Under the pieces are notes generated by a model that saw nothing but the letters and a program-made list of their open reading frames with translations, searched no databases and was not told the origin of the DNA. 64,000 nt of DNA from Pseudopedobacter beijingensis (GTDB taxonomy: Bacteria; Bacteroidota; Bacteroidia; Sphingobacteriales; Sphingobacteriaceae): contig NZ_JBHUDG010000013.1 in the NCBI RefSeq assembly GCF_042678145.1, positions 37,404-101,403 on the forward strand, given 5' to 3'. This document shows positions 26,641 through 36,040 of this stretch, piece after piece (position 1 is the first letter of the stretch; every line of letters begins with the position of its first letter). A program made the translations under genes and the position numbers.

Positions 26641-27171
26641 ATGGATATTGTAAGATTGACTGATATTACACATCCTTTGTTTAGTGCTTTCTGGGAAATT
26701 TACAATGACAATTTTCCAAAAACTGAAAAAAGAAACTTAAAACAACAGGAAGAAACCTTTATAAAAAAAGAGTATGCGCTGGATATTTACAGGGAAAACG
26801 ATGTGATAAAGGGTTTCTTAGCATATTGGTCTTTTCCAGAATTTATTTTCGTAGAACATCTGGCAATTTCTAAAGAAGGACAGGGAAAAGGTTTAGGAAA
26901 AACTATATTACAGAATTTTATTAAAAATAATACTCTTCCGATTATATTGGAAATTGAGCATCCGGTGGATGAAACTTCTATCAGAAGATTAAATTTTTAT
27001 GAGCGGCTGGGGTTTGTAAAAAATCATCACCTGCATTTCCAACCTCCTTTTATAAAAGGAGATGCTCCTCTGGGTTTAACCGTATTAAGTTTGGAAAAAC
27101 CTTTTTCGGCTATGCTTTATGCAAGTTTTGCCCGTAAACAAAAAGAAGTTATTATGAATCATCAGTATTAA
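26641..27171 (+). CDS. GNAT family N-acetyltransferase
   Basis: This 176-residue protein has the GNAT fold: FVEHLAISKEGQGKGLGKTI includes the acetyl-CoA-binding Q-x-x-G-x-G pattern, and RLNFYERLGFVKN is the typical C-terminal motif. The acceptor substrate is unknown. It is tightly linked to the FMN reductase gene upstream and converges with the gene at 27218. Confidence 0.88.
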   Translation: MDIVRLTDITHPLFSAFWEIYNDNFPKTEKRNLKQQEETFIKKEYALDIYRENDVIKGFLAYWSFPEFIFVEHLAISKEGQGKGLGKTILQNFIKNNTLPIILEIEHPVDETSIRRLNFYERLGFVKNHHLHFQPPFIKGDAPLGLTVLSLEKPFSAMLYASFARKQKEVIMNHQY

Positions 27172-27205
27172 ATAGCTAATACCAGGTTAATTGTATCAGC
27201 TATTT
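27170..27205. terminator. Bidirectional hairpin between convergent genes
   Basis: AAATAGCTAATAC (27170-27182) pairs with GTATCAGCTATTT (27193-27205), 12 of 13 positions matching, in the 46-bp gap between two convergent genes. A-rich and T-rich flanks suit termination in both directions. Confidence 0.65.
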
Positions 27206-27217
27206 AATATCATTGAT

Positions 27218-27712
27218 TTATATCCCTAATTTTATCCATACCTGCCCATCTAAGCCAAAGCTGAAATACTTAGGTGTAATTATCTCGGCAAGTGCTTCTA
27301 AAACATCTACTTTTTCCTGAGCTACTGAGGTATGCAAAAACCGATTATCAAAAATAAACACCTTATTTTCTTTAACGGCTTTCAGATTGCTAAAATCTTC
27401 TTTTTGAAAAATACCCGAAGCTTTCCCTAACGAGCTTTCTAAAGACTCTTCTGGAAAAGAAAGTATGATAACGTCCGGATCCAGATCTAACACTTCATCC
27501 CAAATCTGTACATCATAATAACTTCCACCGGCTTTGGTCATCATATCTTTCAGCGTTTCGTTTACGGCTGATTTCACCGGATTTAAATTTTCTAAAATGA
27601 TCATTTTAAGTTTATCGGGAAAAAACTTCAGTTTGTGCACTACCAGATCTACACGCTCTTGCAGCTCTTCTGCCAATTCCTCATTCTGTTCCAATATTCC
27701 TAAAATTTCCAT
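27218..27712 (-). CDS. Stand-alone C-terminal-lobe-like part of a BtuF/TroA-type binding protein
   Basis: This 164-residue protein resembles only the second lobe of periplasmic cobalamin or iron-siderophore binding proteins. Matching segments are the inter-lobe helix region followed by DVQIWDEVLDLDPDVIILSFPEESLESSL, then SNLKAVKENKVFIFDNRFLHTSVAQEKVDVLEALAEIITPKYF, which follows the family pattern of ligand-side loop and C-terminal helix. There is no signal peptide and no N-terminal lobe, so it is unlikely to be an ordinary transport binding protein. It may be a truncated gene or a cytoplasmic protein re-using the lobe. It lies 80 bp downstream of a TonB-dependent receptor on the same strand. 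The family assignment is from pattern memory. Confidence 0.65.
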   Translation of the reverse strand: MEILGILEQNEELAEELQERVDLVVHKLKFFPDKLKMIILENLNPVKSAVNETLKDMMTKAGGSYYDVQIWDEVLDLDPDVIILSFPEESLESSLGKASGIFQKEDFSNLKAVKENKVFIFDNRFLHTSVAQEKVDVLEALAEIITPKYFSFGLDGQVWIKLGI

Positions 27713-27792
27713 CTTTCAATTCTATTTTGCCACAAAGGTATAAAAACATTTACCGTTAGATAAGCCTGAAATCTTGTTCTTTTATGGATTTT

Positions 27793-30267
27793 TTAATTTC
27801 CACCCATTCCTCCCTGACCTTCTCCTTGTTTCAGATCATCGTTTTTAACTCCTTTTTTAGGATTTTGGTTTACTTTCAGATTACCAAATCTCCAGCTAAA
27901 ATTCACTCCTACAGATCTAAACGGTATAGAAAAATTACTGTATTGAGTAAAACCATCGCCAATAATTTCGCTTTTAAAGTTTTTACGGTTATTAAACGGA
28001 TCTATTACATTAATTCCCACGCTTCCTTTCTTATTAAACAACTCTTTTTTAACACCAAGATTCCACATATTGAAAGAAGGATTTTTTCCCTGGAAAGTTC
28101 GTCTCGGAGAATTCGCAATTAAAAAGGTTTCAAAGGTAATTCCTTTTGGAAACTGGTAAGTTCCGCTAACAAAGGCATTGTACATTAAATAAGTTTTATT
28201 TTCTGCATTGGACAGATTTATACTATTACTGCCTAACGTGATATCATAAGTATAAATATTAAAGTTACCCCTTAAAGTTAACGGCTTTATAGGATTTACC
28301 GAGCCAAAGAAGTTAAAGCCGAAAGAATTGTTTTTACCAACATTTTCAAAAGTGGTTAAAGCAATATCTTTACCATCCATTTCTACTTGTTTAATTACAT
28401 TTTCGATAATATTCTGTGTATTTCTGTAATATACAGAGGCATTAATTACAGTAGTTTTTATAAACCGGGAATAGTTGATTTCATAATTATCTGCTATTTC
28501 TGGAGATAAATAAGGATTTCCTTGTGATTGATTATAAAAATCTGCTGCGTTTCTGAAAGGGTTCAGGTAAAAAACACTGGGACGTTGAATTCTTTTATTG
28601 TAGCTCAACTTAACCGTTTGCATATTACTGAACGTTCTGGACAATACTATGCTCGGCACAAAATTCCCATAATTATTTTTAAACGGATCAAAAGTACCGC
28701 TTCCGGCATCATTACCATCAATTTCTGTTCTTTCGTATCTGGCACCGGCTTTTATCCCATATTTTTTTGCCAGTGTAAAGCCAAATGTGGCGTAACCTGA
28801 ATAAACATTCTGGTTATAATCGTAAATAAAATTCCTATTGGGCACAGGAAATCCATTTCCACCATTCAAATCAGTGCTATCTACTTTGGATTCATTATCT
28901 ATATTTCTTACAATGGCCTTAAGTCCGGTTTCTAAAGTAACTCCTTTAAACGGATGTGTGTAATCTAACTGAAATGTCGATTCTTTATTAATAGCATCGC
29001 TGGCTCCTATTTCTTTTCTGAACTTTTGGTCCATATACGAATTATAGTCGTTATTCAATTCGCTCTTGCTTAACTGCCATGCTAATGAAATTTCCTGACC
29101 ATCTTTCTTAAACTTATGCGTATAGTCGTTATTCCAGTCGTAACTGATTACCTTATTTTTATTATCGGTAATTCTTCTAAAAAGCTGATCTACTCCTCCA
29201 AACTGGTTAAAATTATCATTAAAACCATCCACACCAAACTGGAACCAGTTAACCTTGAGATTGGTATTTATTGAATTGTATTTATTAAAATCGTAATCGG
29301 CACCAACAGATCCGTTTGTAGCTAAACGATCAGTTGTACTTTCGCCATGTTGTTTATTAAAATCTCCATTATCACTTATCCTGTTCATATCTATAATAGA
29401 GGTTTGTGGCCACGAATAATAACCTCCTGCATTACCAAATACCGTTAATCTTCCTTTTTTAGCATTCAGGTTTAGATTTCCACTATTCTGCCTGGTTCCT
29501 ACGCCTGCATTTACAGAGCCACTTATACCTTCCAGGTTATTTTTCTTAGTGATGATATTGATAATACCCGAAGTACCTTCTGCATCGTATTTTGCAGATG
29601 GCGAAGTAATCACTTCCACATTTTTAATCTGATCTGCCGGTATTGCTTTCAAAGCATCTGCAATACTTCCTGCCATTGTTCCAGATGGCTTTCCATTAAT
29701 CAGTACTTTTATATTAGAACTTCCTCTCAAAGAAACATTCCCTTCATAATCTACAGAAAGTAAGGGTACTTTTCGTAATACATCTACCGCTGTACCTCCT
29801 GATATAGCGACGTCTTTTTCTGCATTATAAACCAGCTTATCTATTTTATTTTCTATAATATTAGCTTGCCCTTCTACTACAACTTCCTGTAACACTTTGC
29901 TGTTAGGTGATAGAATAATTGTACCTAAGTTTAGGTCCGGTTTGCTGTTTGTGGTAGTTACGGGTTCTATAATTTTAGTTTTGTAACCTATAAAAGAAAT
30001 GGTAAGCCTGTATTTTCCCGGTGTCACTTTTTCCAGTTTAAAAGCGCCTTTCTCATCCGCCAAAGCTCCGTTAACAGATTTTGTCTGACCTACTGAAGAT
30101 AATGAAACCGCAGCATAATCTACCGGTGCTTTGGTTAAAGAATCGATAATTACACCCGAAACTTTACCTACGATAGCATTTTGTTGAGGGCCTGCTCCCG
30201 GATATTGCTGCGCTTGCGTATTAATGATGGAAAATAAAAGAACGGATAAAATATAAAAAAGTCTCAT
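27793..30267 (-). CDS. TonB-dependent receptor of the outer membrane beta-barrel (OMP_b-brl_3) type
   Basis: This 824-residue outer membrane protein has a signal peptide (FYILSVLLFSIINTQAQQYP), a carboxypeptidase-regulatory-like domain at about 30-120 (GVIIDSLTKAPVDYAAVSLS, EKVTPGKYRLTISFIGYKTK), a plug at about 125-240 (VVEGQANIIENKIDKLVYN, VDVLRKVPLLSVDYEGNVSLRG, IITSPSAKYDAEGTSGIINI-like text) and a long beta-barrel. It lacks the SusC signature and has no SusD neighbour. The substrate is unknown. A Gly-rich tail (GEGQGGMGGN) closes it. The BtuF-like fragment gene lies downstream. Confidence 0.92.
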   Translation of the reverse strand: MRLFYILSVLLFSIINTQAQQYPGAGPQQNAIVGKVSGVIIDSLTKAPVDYAAVSLSSVGQTKSVNGALADEKGAFKLEKVTPGKYRLTISFIGYKTKIIEPVTTTNSKPDLNLGTIILSPNSKVLQEVVVEGQANIIENKIDKLVYNAEKDVAISGGTAVDVLRKVPLLSVDYEGNVSLRGSSNIKVLINGKPSGTMAGSIADALKAIPADQIKNVEVITSPSAKYDAEGTSGIINIITKKNNLEGISGSVNAGVGTRQNSGNLNLNAKKGRLTVFGNAGGYYSWPQTSIIDMNRISDNGDFNKQHGESTTDRLATNGSVGADYDFNKYNSINTNLKVNWFQFGVDGFNDNFNQFGGVDQLFRRITDNKNKVISYDWNNDYTHKFKKDGQEISLAWQLSKSELNNDYNSYMDQKFRKEIGASDAINKESTFQLDYTHPFKGVTLETGLKAIVRNIDNESKVDSTDLNGGNGFPVPNRNFIYDYNQNVYSGYATFGFTLAKKYGIKAGARYERTEIDGNDAGSGTFDPFKNNYGNFVPSIVLSRTFSNMQTVKLSYNKRIQRPSVFYLNPFRNAADFYNQSQGNPYLSPEIADNYEINYSRFIKTTVINASVYYRNTQNIIENVIKQVEMDGKDIALTTFENVGKNNSFGFNFFGSVNPIKPLTLRGNFNIYTYDITLGSNSINLSNAENKTYLMYNAFVSGTYQFPKGITFETFLIANSPRRTFQGKNPSFNMWNLGVKKELFNKKGSVGINVIDPFNNRKNFKSEIIGDGFTQYSNFSIPFRSVGVNFSWRFGNLKVNQNPKKGVKNDDLKQGEGQGGMGGN

Positions 30268-30425
30268 GAAGTATTTTTTATGTTTGATTGGATTTTCTTG
30301 CTTTTGTTACAAAAAGATCTATTTTTTTTACTGGAACAAAGTTAACTCCTCATAAATAAATGAAAAGCCAAATTTTGTTAAATGATAATTCAATAAAAAC
30401 AGATTAGTTAGGTCGTTTACTAAAA

Positions 30426-30466
30426 AAGGCCTGTACAATTTGATTTATACAGGCCTTTTTATTCAG
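30426..30466. terminator. Intrinsic terminator downstream of leuS
   Basis: AAAGGCCTGTA and TACAGGCCTTT form an 11-bp stem in 30424-30464, with A and T runs on both sides, so it can serve the minus-strand leuS transcript. Confidence 0.85.
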
Positions 30467-30489
30467 CACTAATTTTTAAGACAGCAGCT

Positions 30490-33273
30490 TTATACCACTA
30501 CATTAATAATTCTACCTTTAACTATAATAACCTTTTTAGGCGTTTTTCCTTCTAAATATTTTTGAACCTGTTCGCTCTGCAAAATTTGTTTTTCTATTTC
30601 TGCGTTATCCAAATCTAAAGCAAAACTGATATTTGCTCTCGTTTTTCCGTTTATTGATACCGGATAATTGAATTCGCTTTCAACCAGATACTCAGGATTA
30701 AATTTAGGGAATAGTGCTTTAGATAATGTACCTGCCTCGTTTCCTAAAAGTGCCCAAATTTCTTCGGTGATATGCGGAGCGTAGGATGAAAGCAATAAAG
30801 TAAGATCCTGAAGGATTGATTTTTTATTGCATTTCAAATCTGTAAGCTCATTTACAGTAATCATAAAGCTGGATACCGATGTATTGAAAGAGAAACGTTC
30901 AATATCTTCTTCTACTTTTTTGATTAATTTATGTAACGATTTTAATTCTTGTTTGGTAGGCTCTTCATCAGAAACTACAAATTCAAAAGCATCATTATGA
31001 AACAACTTCCAGTATTTTCTTAAGAATTTAAACACACCTTCTATACCATTGGTATTCCAGGGTTTACTTTGCTCTAAAGGTCCCAAAAACATTTCGTACA
31101 TACGTAATGTATCTGCTCCATATCTTTCTATCAAATCGTCAGGGTTAACGACATTGAACTTAGATTTAGACATTTTCTCGACCTCTACACCACAAAGGTA
31201 CTTGCCTTCTTCTAAAATAAATTCGGCATTTTTAAACTCTTCTCTCCAATTTCTGAATTTATCTAAATTCAACACATCATTTTCAACAATATTTACATCT
31301 ACATGTAATGCTGTAGTTTGATAATCGTTTTTTAGACCGCAAGAAACAAACTTATTGGTAGCTCTGCCATCTTCTCCAATAATGCGATAAACAAAATTAG
31401 AACGCCCCTGAATCATTCCCTGATTAATCAGTTTTTTGAATGGCTCTTCTTCTTTGGCTAAACCAATATCTTTTAAAAATTTATTCCAAAAACGGCTGTA
31501 TAATAAGTGTCCGGTAGCGTGTTCTGAACCACCAATGTACAAATCAACATCTTGCCAGTAATTGATAGCTTTTGACGATACAAATTCTTTATTGTTATTT
31601 GCATCCATATACCTGAACCAATACCAACTGCTTCCTGCCCAACCCGGCATAGTACTCAATTCATATTCGTACTGGTCTTTATATTTCCAGTTTTTGGCTC
31701 TTCCTAATGGGGGTTCACCTGTTTCTGTAGGCAAATACTTATCTACTTCTGGCAACAACAAAGGCAACTCGCTTTCGTCTATCAGGTATGGTAGTCCATT
31801 TTTAAAGTACACAGGAACAGGCTCTCCCCAATAACGTTGACGACCAAAAATGGCGTCGCGCATGCGGTAATTGATTTTTGCATAGCCTTGTCCATTTTCT
31901 TCTAAATGGGTAATAAGCTTAGTTACAGCTTCCTGATATCCTAAACCATTTATAATTCCGGAGTTTATATATTTCCCTTCTTTTGTTGGATCTGCCTGCC
32001 CATCTAAAACCTGAGCATCTAAAATAGGAACGATAGGCAAATTAAAATGGGAGGCAAAAAGATAATCTCTCTGATCGCCAGAAGGAACCGCCATTACTGC
32101 TCCGGTCCCATAACCCGCTAACACATAATCTGCAATCCATACCGGAACCTGCTCTCCGTTCATAGGATTAACTGCATAGGCTCCTGTAAAAGCTCCCGAT
32201 ACGGTTTTAGTATCAGACATCCTGTCCAGTTCTGATTTCTTTTTGGTTTGCTGGATATACAGCTCTATCTCTTCTTTACGGTCTGGCGTGGTAATTTTTG
32301 ATACCAATTCATGTTCAGGTGCTATTACTAAAAAACTAACTCCATAAATTGTATCTACACGGGTGGTAAAAACTTGTATTTTGTCATTAGCGTTAGCAAG
32401 CTGAAAATCTACCATTGCCCCTACACTCTTACCAATCCAATTACGCTGCATTTCTTTCAACGGTTCTGGCCAGTCAATAGTATCTAATCCCTGCAATAGC
32501 CTTTCCGCATAAGCTGTTATACGCATGCTCCATTGCATCATTTTCTTTTGTTCTACCGGATGTCCGCCTCTTTCCGAGAAACCACCAATCACTTCATCAT
32601 TAGCCAAAACAGTACCTAATGCTGCACACCAATTTACTGTACTTTCTTTTAGGAAAGCCAAACGGTACTTCAATAATTCTTGTTGTTTTTCTTCTTCTGT
32701 AAGCGACGACCAATCTGAAGGTAACATTTTCCGAGTATCATCATCACACACTGCTTTTACTCCTTCTGTCCCTACGGTTTCGAATTTATGAATCAACGTA
32801 GAAATATGCTCTGCTTTGTCTGATTCTGTATTATACCACGAATTAAACAATTGCATAAAAATCCACTGCGTCCATTTATAATAATCAGGAGAACTGGTAC
32901 GAACTTCTTTACTCCAATCAAAAGAAAAGCCTATGTTATCTAATTGTTCTCTATATCTATTGATATTTGTTTCTGTAGTTATAGCCGGATGCTGTCCGGT
33001 TTGAATGGCATATTGCTCCGCTGGTAAACCAAACGAATCATAACCCATGGGGTGCAGTACATTAAAACCTTTGAGTCTTTTATATCTGGAAAAAATATCT
33101 GAAGCTATATAACCCAACGGATGTCCCACATGTAAACCTGCTCCTGAAGGATAGGGAAACATATCTAAAACATAATATTTAGGTTTCGATTCATCTACAC
33201 CCACTTTATACGTTTCGTTATCAGCCCAAAATTGCTGCCACTTTTTCTCGATATTCTTAAATTGATAATCCAT
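30490..33273 (-). CDS. leuS: Leucyl-tRNA synthetase
   Basis: This class I synthetase charges tRNA-Leu. From the start at 33273 it has 927 residues, opening with MDYQFKNIEKKWQQFW. The HIGH-type motif is LHVGHPLGY (residues 47-55) and the KMSKS motif is VEKMSKSKFNVVNPDDL. The large CP1 editing domain is present (MMQWSMRITAYAERLLQGLD and AVPSGDQRDYLFA). An in-frame ATG six codons earlier (33291) is less likely because the family begins at MDYQF or similar. Confidence 0.97.
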   Translation of the reverse strand: MDYQFKNIEKKWQQFWADNETYKVGVDESKPKYYVLDMFPYPSGAGLHVGHPLGYIASDIFSRYKRLKGFNVLHPMGYDSFGLPAEQYAIQTGQHPAITTETNINRYREQLDNIGFSFDWSKEVRTSSPDYYKWTQWIFMQLFNSWYNTESDKAEHISTLIHKFETVGTEGVKAVCDDDTRKMLPSDWSSLTEEEKQQELLKYRLAFLKESTVNWCAALGTVLANDEVIGGFSERGGHPVEQKKMMQWSMRITAYAERLLQGLDTIDWPEPLKEMQRNWIGKSVGAMVDFQLANANDKIQVFTTRVDTIYGVSFLVIAPEHELVSKITTPDRKEEIELYIQQTKKKSELDRMSDTKTVSGAFTGAYAVNPMNGEQVPVWIADYVLAGYGTGAVMAVPSGDQRDYLFASHFNLPIVPILDAQVLDGQADPTKEGKYINSGIINGLGYQEAVTKLITHLEENGQGYAKINYRMRDAIFGRQRYWGEPVPVYFKNGLPYLIDESELPLLLPEVDKYLPTETGEPPLGRAKNWKYKDQYEYELSTMPGWAGSSWYWFRYMDANNNKEFVSSKAINYWQDVDLYIGGSEHATGHLLYSRFWNKFLKDIGLAKEEEPFKKLINQGMIQGRSNFVYRIIGEDGRATNKFVSCGLKNDYQTTALHVDVNIVENDVLNLDKFRNWREEFKNAEFILEEGKYLCGVEVEKMSKSKFNVVNPDDLIERYGADTLRMYEMFLGPLEQSKPWNTNGIEGVFKFLRKYWKLFHNDAFEFVVSDEEPTKQELKSLHKLIKKVEEDIERFSFNTSVSSFMITVNELTDLKCNKKSILQDLTLLLSSYAPHITEEIWALLGNEAGTLSKALFPKFNPEYLVESEFNYPVSINGKTRANISFALDLDNAEIEKQILQSEQVQKYLEGKTPKKVIIVKGRIINVVV

Positions 33274-33387
33274 ATTCACTGTTAGATACAAAGACCTATA
33301 TAATACGCTTTATTTATATGAATTGCGAAAATAAAAAAATTAATACGAACGAGTCCTCCTTTTAATGAATAAAAGTATTTAAACAAA

Positions 33388-33422
33388 AGAAGCCGCTCTG
33401 AAAATACAGAACGGCTTTTATT
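33388..33422. terminator. Intrinsic terminator downstream of the small lipoprotein gene
   Basis: AAGCCGCTCTG and CAGAACGGCTT pair with one mismatch around a short A-rich loop, with A/T-rich flanks; it lies between the lipoprotein gene and leuS on the minus strand. Confidence 0.75.
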
Positions 33423-33447
33423 GCCCACTTGCTTTTATCCCAAAGAA

Positions 33448-33882
33448 TTATTGTCTCACATAATGTGTTTCAGTTATATAAACTGTTTTAATACCATCGT
33501 CCTCATAAACATCTTCGTCTATAATAATCAGGGTTTTGCCATCTAATTTCACTTTAACAACGTCTTTTCCATCAGCAATCAACTGATTATTAGAATAAGT
33601 ATATCTTCCTTTTATAGCTTCATTTTCTTGTTGTCCATCTACATACCTTATAAAAGTATAATTACCTCCATTAAAAGTAAATATCTCATAGTTATTAGCA
33701 TCATACTCTTCTATTTGACTATCTCCCTCTTGAACCCCATTTACGGTATAATAGGCTATATCTTTAGTAGATTTCCATGTTCCTTCTATAGACAAAGCGT
33801 CATCATTTTTATCTTTTTTACATGCTGTAAAAACTGTTGCAGTCAACGCAAACATCATCAAAATAAATAGTTTCTTTTTCAT
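33448..33882 (-). CDS. Small lipoprotein with lipocalin-like domain
   Basis: This 144-residue protein has a lipoprotein signal peptide (KKKLFILMMFALTATVFTAC, Cys at 21 followed by KKDKNDD), so it is membrane-anchored in the periplasm. The remainder fits the small Bacteroidota lipocalin-like family: SIEGTWKSTKD at the start of the barrel, then repeated beta strands (FTFNGGNYTFIRYVDGQ, GRYTYSNNQLIADG, VKLDGKTLIIIDED). The ligand is unknown. It stands alone, with its own terminator. Confidence 0.82.
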   Translation of the reverse strand: MKKKLFILMMFALTATVFTACKKDKNDDALSIEGTWKSTKDIAYYTVNGVQEGDSQIEEYDANNYEIFTFNGGNYTFIRYVDGQQENEAIKGRYTYSNNQLIADGKDVVKVKLDGKTLIIIDEDVYEDDGIKTVYITETHYVRQ

Positions 33883-34081
33883 AGTTTCTTAAATTTTTAA
33901 TTGTTTTTTAATGCAGCAAATAAACATCTCCTTCTCTATAAAAAAAATACCCAATACTAGGTATTTATTACCTTATCATACTTTTAACTGCTTTAATGAC
34001 CCTAAAAAATCAAATTTCAACTCTTGTTTTTTTATACAGTAAACATAAATGCAGGCTTTATTCGTTAAATGCTTGTTAAAC

Positions 34082-34114
34082 TTGCTCTTTTTACGCCAAG
34101 GTTTATTATTTTCG
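34082..34114 (+). promoter_or_regulatory. Possible promoter of the ftsX cluster
   Basis: TTG (34082-34084) and TATTTTCG (34107-34114) are 22 bp apart; the second differs from TAnnTTTG at one position. The ftsX start codon is 20 bp downstream. Confidence 0.4.
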
Positions 34115-34134
34115 CATTATAATCATCATTATTT

Positions 34135-35013
34135 ATGGAAGAATTCGAAGACAGCAGGGCATCAAAAAAAACGAAAACCATCTATATATCTACTGTTATT
34201 AGTATTTCGTTGGTTTTGCTTATGGTAGGTTTACTGGGATTGATTATTGTCCATGGCCGAAATCTTTCTAATTATGTTAAGGAAAACATTGTGCTCAACG
34301 TGATTATTAATGAAGGCACTAAGGAGGCGGATATTTTGGCATTGCAAAAGCAAATCGAGGGAAATGAATATGTAAAATCTACGCAATACATTAGTAAAGA
34401 ACTTGCTGCCAGAAACTTAACACAGGATTTAGGTGAAGATTTTATCAAATTCCTGGGTTATAACCCATTATTATCTTCTATAGATGTTTATATGAAGGCT
34501 GATTTTGCCAATAATGAAAGTATTGGCATTTTAAGCAAGCAGCTGCAAAGTAACCCCATGATTAATGAGGTAAGATACCAAAAATCTTTAGTAGATATGA
34601 TTAACCAAAATATCAGAACTATATCTTTAGTAATTTTCGGTTTCGCAGCTGTATTACTATTTATTGCTGTCGGATTAATCAATAACACCATTAGACTAGC
34701 CATTTACTCACAAAGATTTCTTATCAAGAGTATGCAATTGGTGGGCGCTACTAAAAGTTTCATACGTCAGCCTTTTATTACATACGGCATATTGCATGGT
34801 TTAATAGCCGGTTTAATTTCTATTATTCTGCTTATACTTACCTTATACCTGGCACAACAGCAAATACCTGAACTGGTTATATTAAGAAACTACTATGAGT
34901 TTGGTTTAGTATTCCTGATTGTTATTGGTGTAGGTATACTTATTTCCTCTTTAAGCACTTATTTTGCGGTAAGCAAATACTTAAAACTAAAAATTTACGA
35001 CTTATACAGATAG
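34135..35013 (+). CDS. ftsX: Cell division protein FtsX
   Basis: FtsX is the membrane half of the FtsEX complex, which couples division to peptidoglycan hydrolase activity. The 292-residue protein has one transmembrane helix at about 18-43, a periplasmic domain (about 45-165), and three C-terminal helices (ISLVIFGFAAVLLFIAVGLI, GILHGLIAGLISIILLILTL, FGLVFLIVIGVGILISSLS), the FtsX/MacB arrangement. SQRFLIKSMQLVGATKSFIR is the conserved cytoplasmic loop. ftsE is not next to it, which is usual in this phylum. Confidence 0.94.
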   Translation: MEEFEDSRASKKTKTIYISTVISISLVLLMVGLLGLIIVHGRNLSNYVKENIVLNVIINEGTKEADILALQKQIEGNEYVKSTQYISKELAARNLTQDLGEDFIKFLGYNPLLSSIDVYMKADFANNESIGILSKQLQSNPMINEVRYQKSLVDMINQNIRTISLVIFGFAAVLLFIAVGLINNTIRLAIYSQRFLIKSMQLVGATKSFIRQPFITYGILHGLIAGLISIILLILTLYLAQQQIPELVILRNYYEFGLVFLIVIGVGILISSLSTYFAVSKYLKLKIYDLYR

Positions 35014-35019
35014 TACGTC

Positions 35020-35241
35020 ATGTTAGAAAAAAATAAAAACAAAGTCACCTTTGTGTTTGACAAAAGCAATTATCAATTCCTTATCATCAGCATTATAACG
35101 GTAATAATTGGTTTTTTATTGATGATGGGTCAAACAGACATCTATAGTTTCAGAAAAATCGTTCTTTCTCCCATTATTATTTTAATTGGTTTCGGAATTG
35201 GTTTTTATGCCATCCTAAAAAAGAATTCATTAAGTAAATAA
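35020..35241 (+). CDS. DUF3098 family small membrane protein
   Basis: This 73-residue protein has two hydrophobic helices (YQFLIISIITVIIGFLLMMG and IILIGFGIGFYAILKK) joined by a short loop. DUF3098 proteins are small Bacteroidota membrane proteins of unknown function, found between ftsX and uppP as here. The stop codon overlaps the uppP start by one base, pointing to co-translation. Confidence 0.88.
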   Translation: MLEKNKNKVTFVFDKSNYQFLIISIITVIIGFLLMMGQTDIYSFRKIVLSPIIILIGFGIGFYAILKKNSLSK

Positions 35242-36035
35242 TGAATATTATAGAAGCTATTATTCTGGCAATTATTGAAGGATTGACAGAGTTTCTCCCT
35301 GTATCATCTACAGGCCATATGATTATTGCTTCGTCACTGATGGGCATACAATCTGATGATTTTGTAAAACTTTTTACCGTAGCCATACAGTTAGGCACTA
35401 TCCTTTCTGTGGTTGTACTTTACTTTAAACGCTTCTTTCAGTCATTTGATTTTTACCTCAAACTATTGGTAGCCTTCATTCCGGCTGTAGTTTTCGGTTT
35501 ACTTTTCAGCAAAAAAATAGACGATTTACTGGAAAGCCCTCTCGCTGTAGCATTATCGTTAGTTATTGGAGGTATTATCCTTCTTTTTGTGGATAAATGG
35601 TTTAAAGACGGAAAGGTAGATAACACAAAGGATATGAGCTATGCCACAGCCCTAAAAGTAGGTTTTTTTCAATGTATTGCCATGATTCCGGGAGTTTCCA
35701 GATCTGGAGCATCCATTGTAGGAGGTATGTCTCAAAAATTGACTAGAAAAGCTGCTGCAGAATTTTCTTTTTTTCTAGCGGTACCTACCATGTTTGGAGC
35801 AACAGCAAAAAAATTATATGATTTTTTCAAAGATGGTCACTCTTTATCCGGGCAGGAAATTAACCTCTTGATTATAGGTAATATTATTGGTTTTATAGTA
35901 GCTATTATAGCTATCAGAAGCTTTATAGGCTATGTAAGTAAACATGGTTTTAAAGCATTTGGAATTTATAGAATTATTGTGGGGGGGATTATTTTAGCTT
36001 TATTATTAAGCGGAAATAATTTACAGGTGATGTAA
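35241..36035 (+). CDS. uppP: Undecaprenyl-diphosphatase
   Basis: UppP (BacA) recycles undecaprenyl pyrophosphate, the lipid carrier for cell-wall precursors. The 264-residue membrane protein carries both family motifs, EGLTEFLPVSSTGHMIIA near the N-terminus and PGVSRSGASIVGGM in the middle, and multiple membrane helices. It lies in the ftsX-DUF3098-uppP-truB-ribF cluster. Confidence 0.97.
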   Translation: MNIIEAIILAIIEGLTEFLPVSSTGHMIIASSLMGIQSDDFVKLFTVAIQLGTILSVVVLYFKRFFQSFDFYLKLLVAFIPAVVFGLLFSKKIDDLLESPLAVALSLVIGGIILLFVDKWFKDGKVDNTKDMSYATALKVGFFQCIAMIPGVSRSGASIVGGMSQKLTRKAAAEFSFFLAVPTMFGATAKKLYDFFKDGHSLSGQEINLLIIGNIIGFIVAIIAIRSFIGYVSKHGFKAFGIYRIIVGGIILALLLSGNNLQVM

Positions 36036-36040
36036 AAGTA

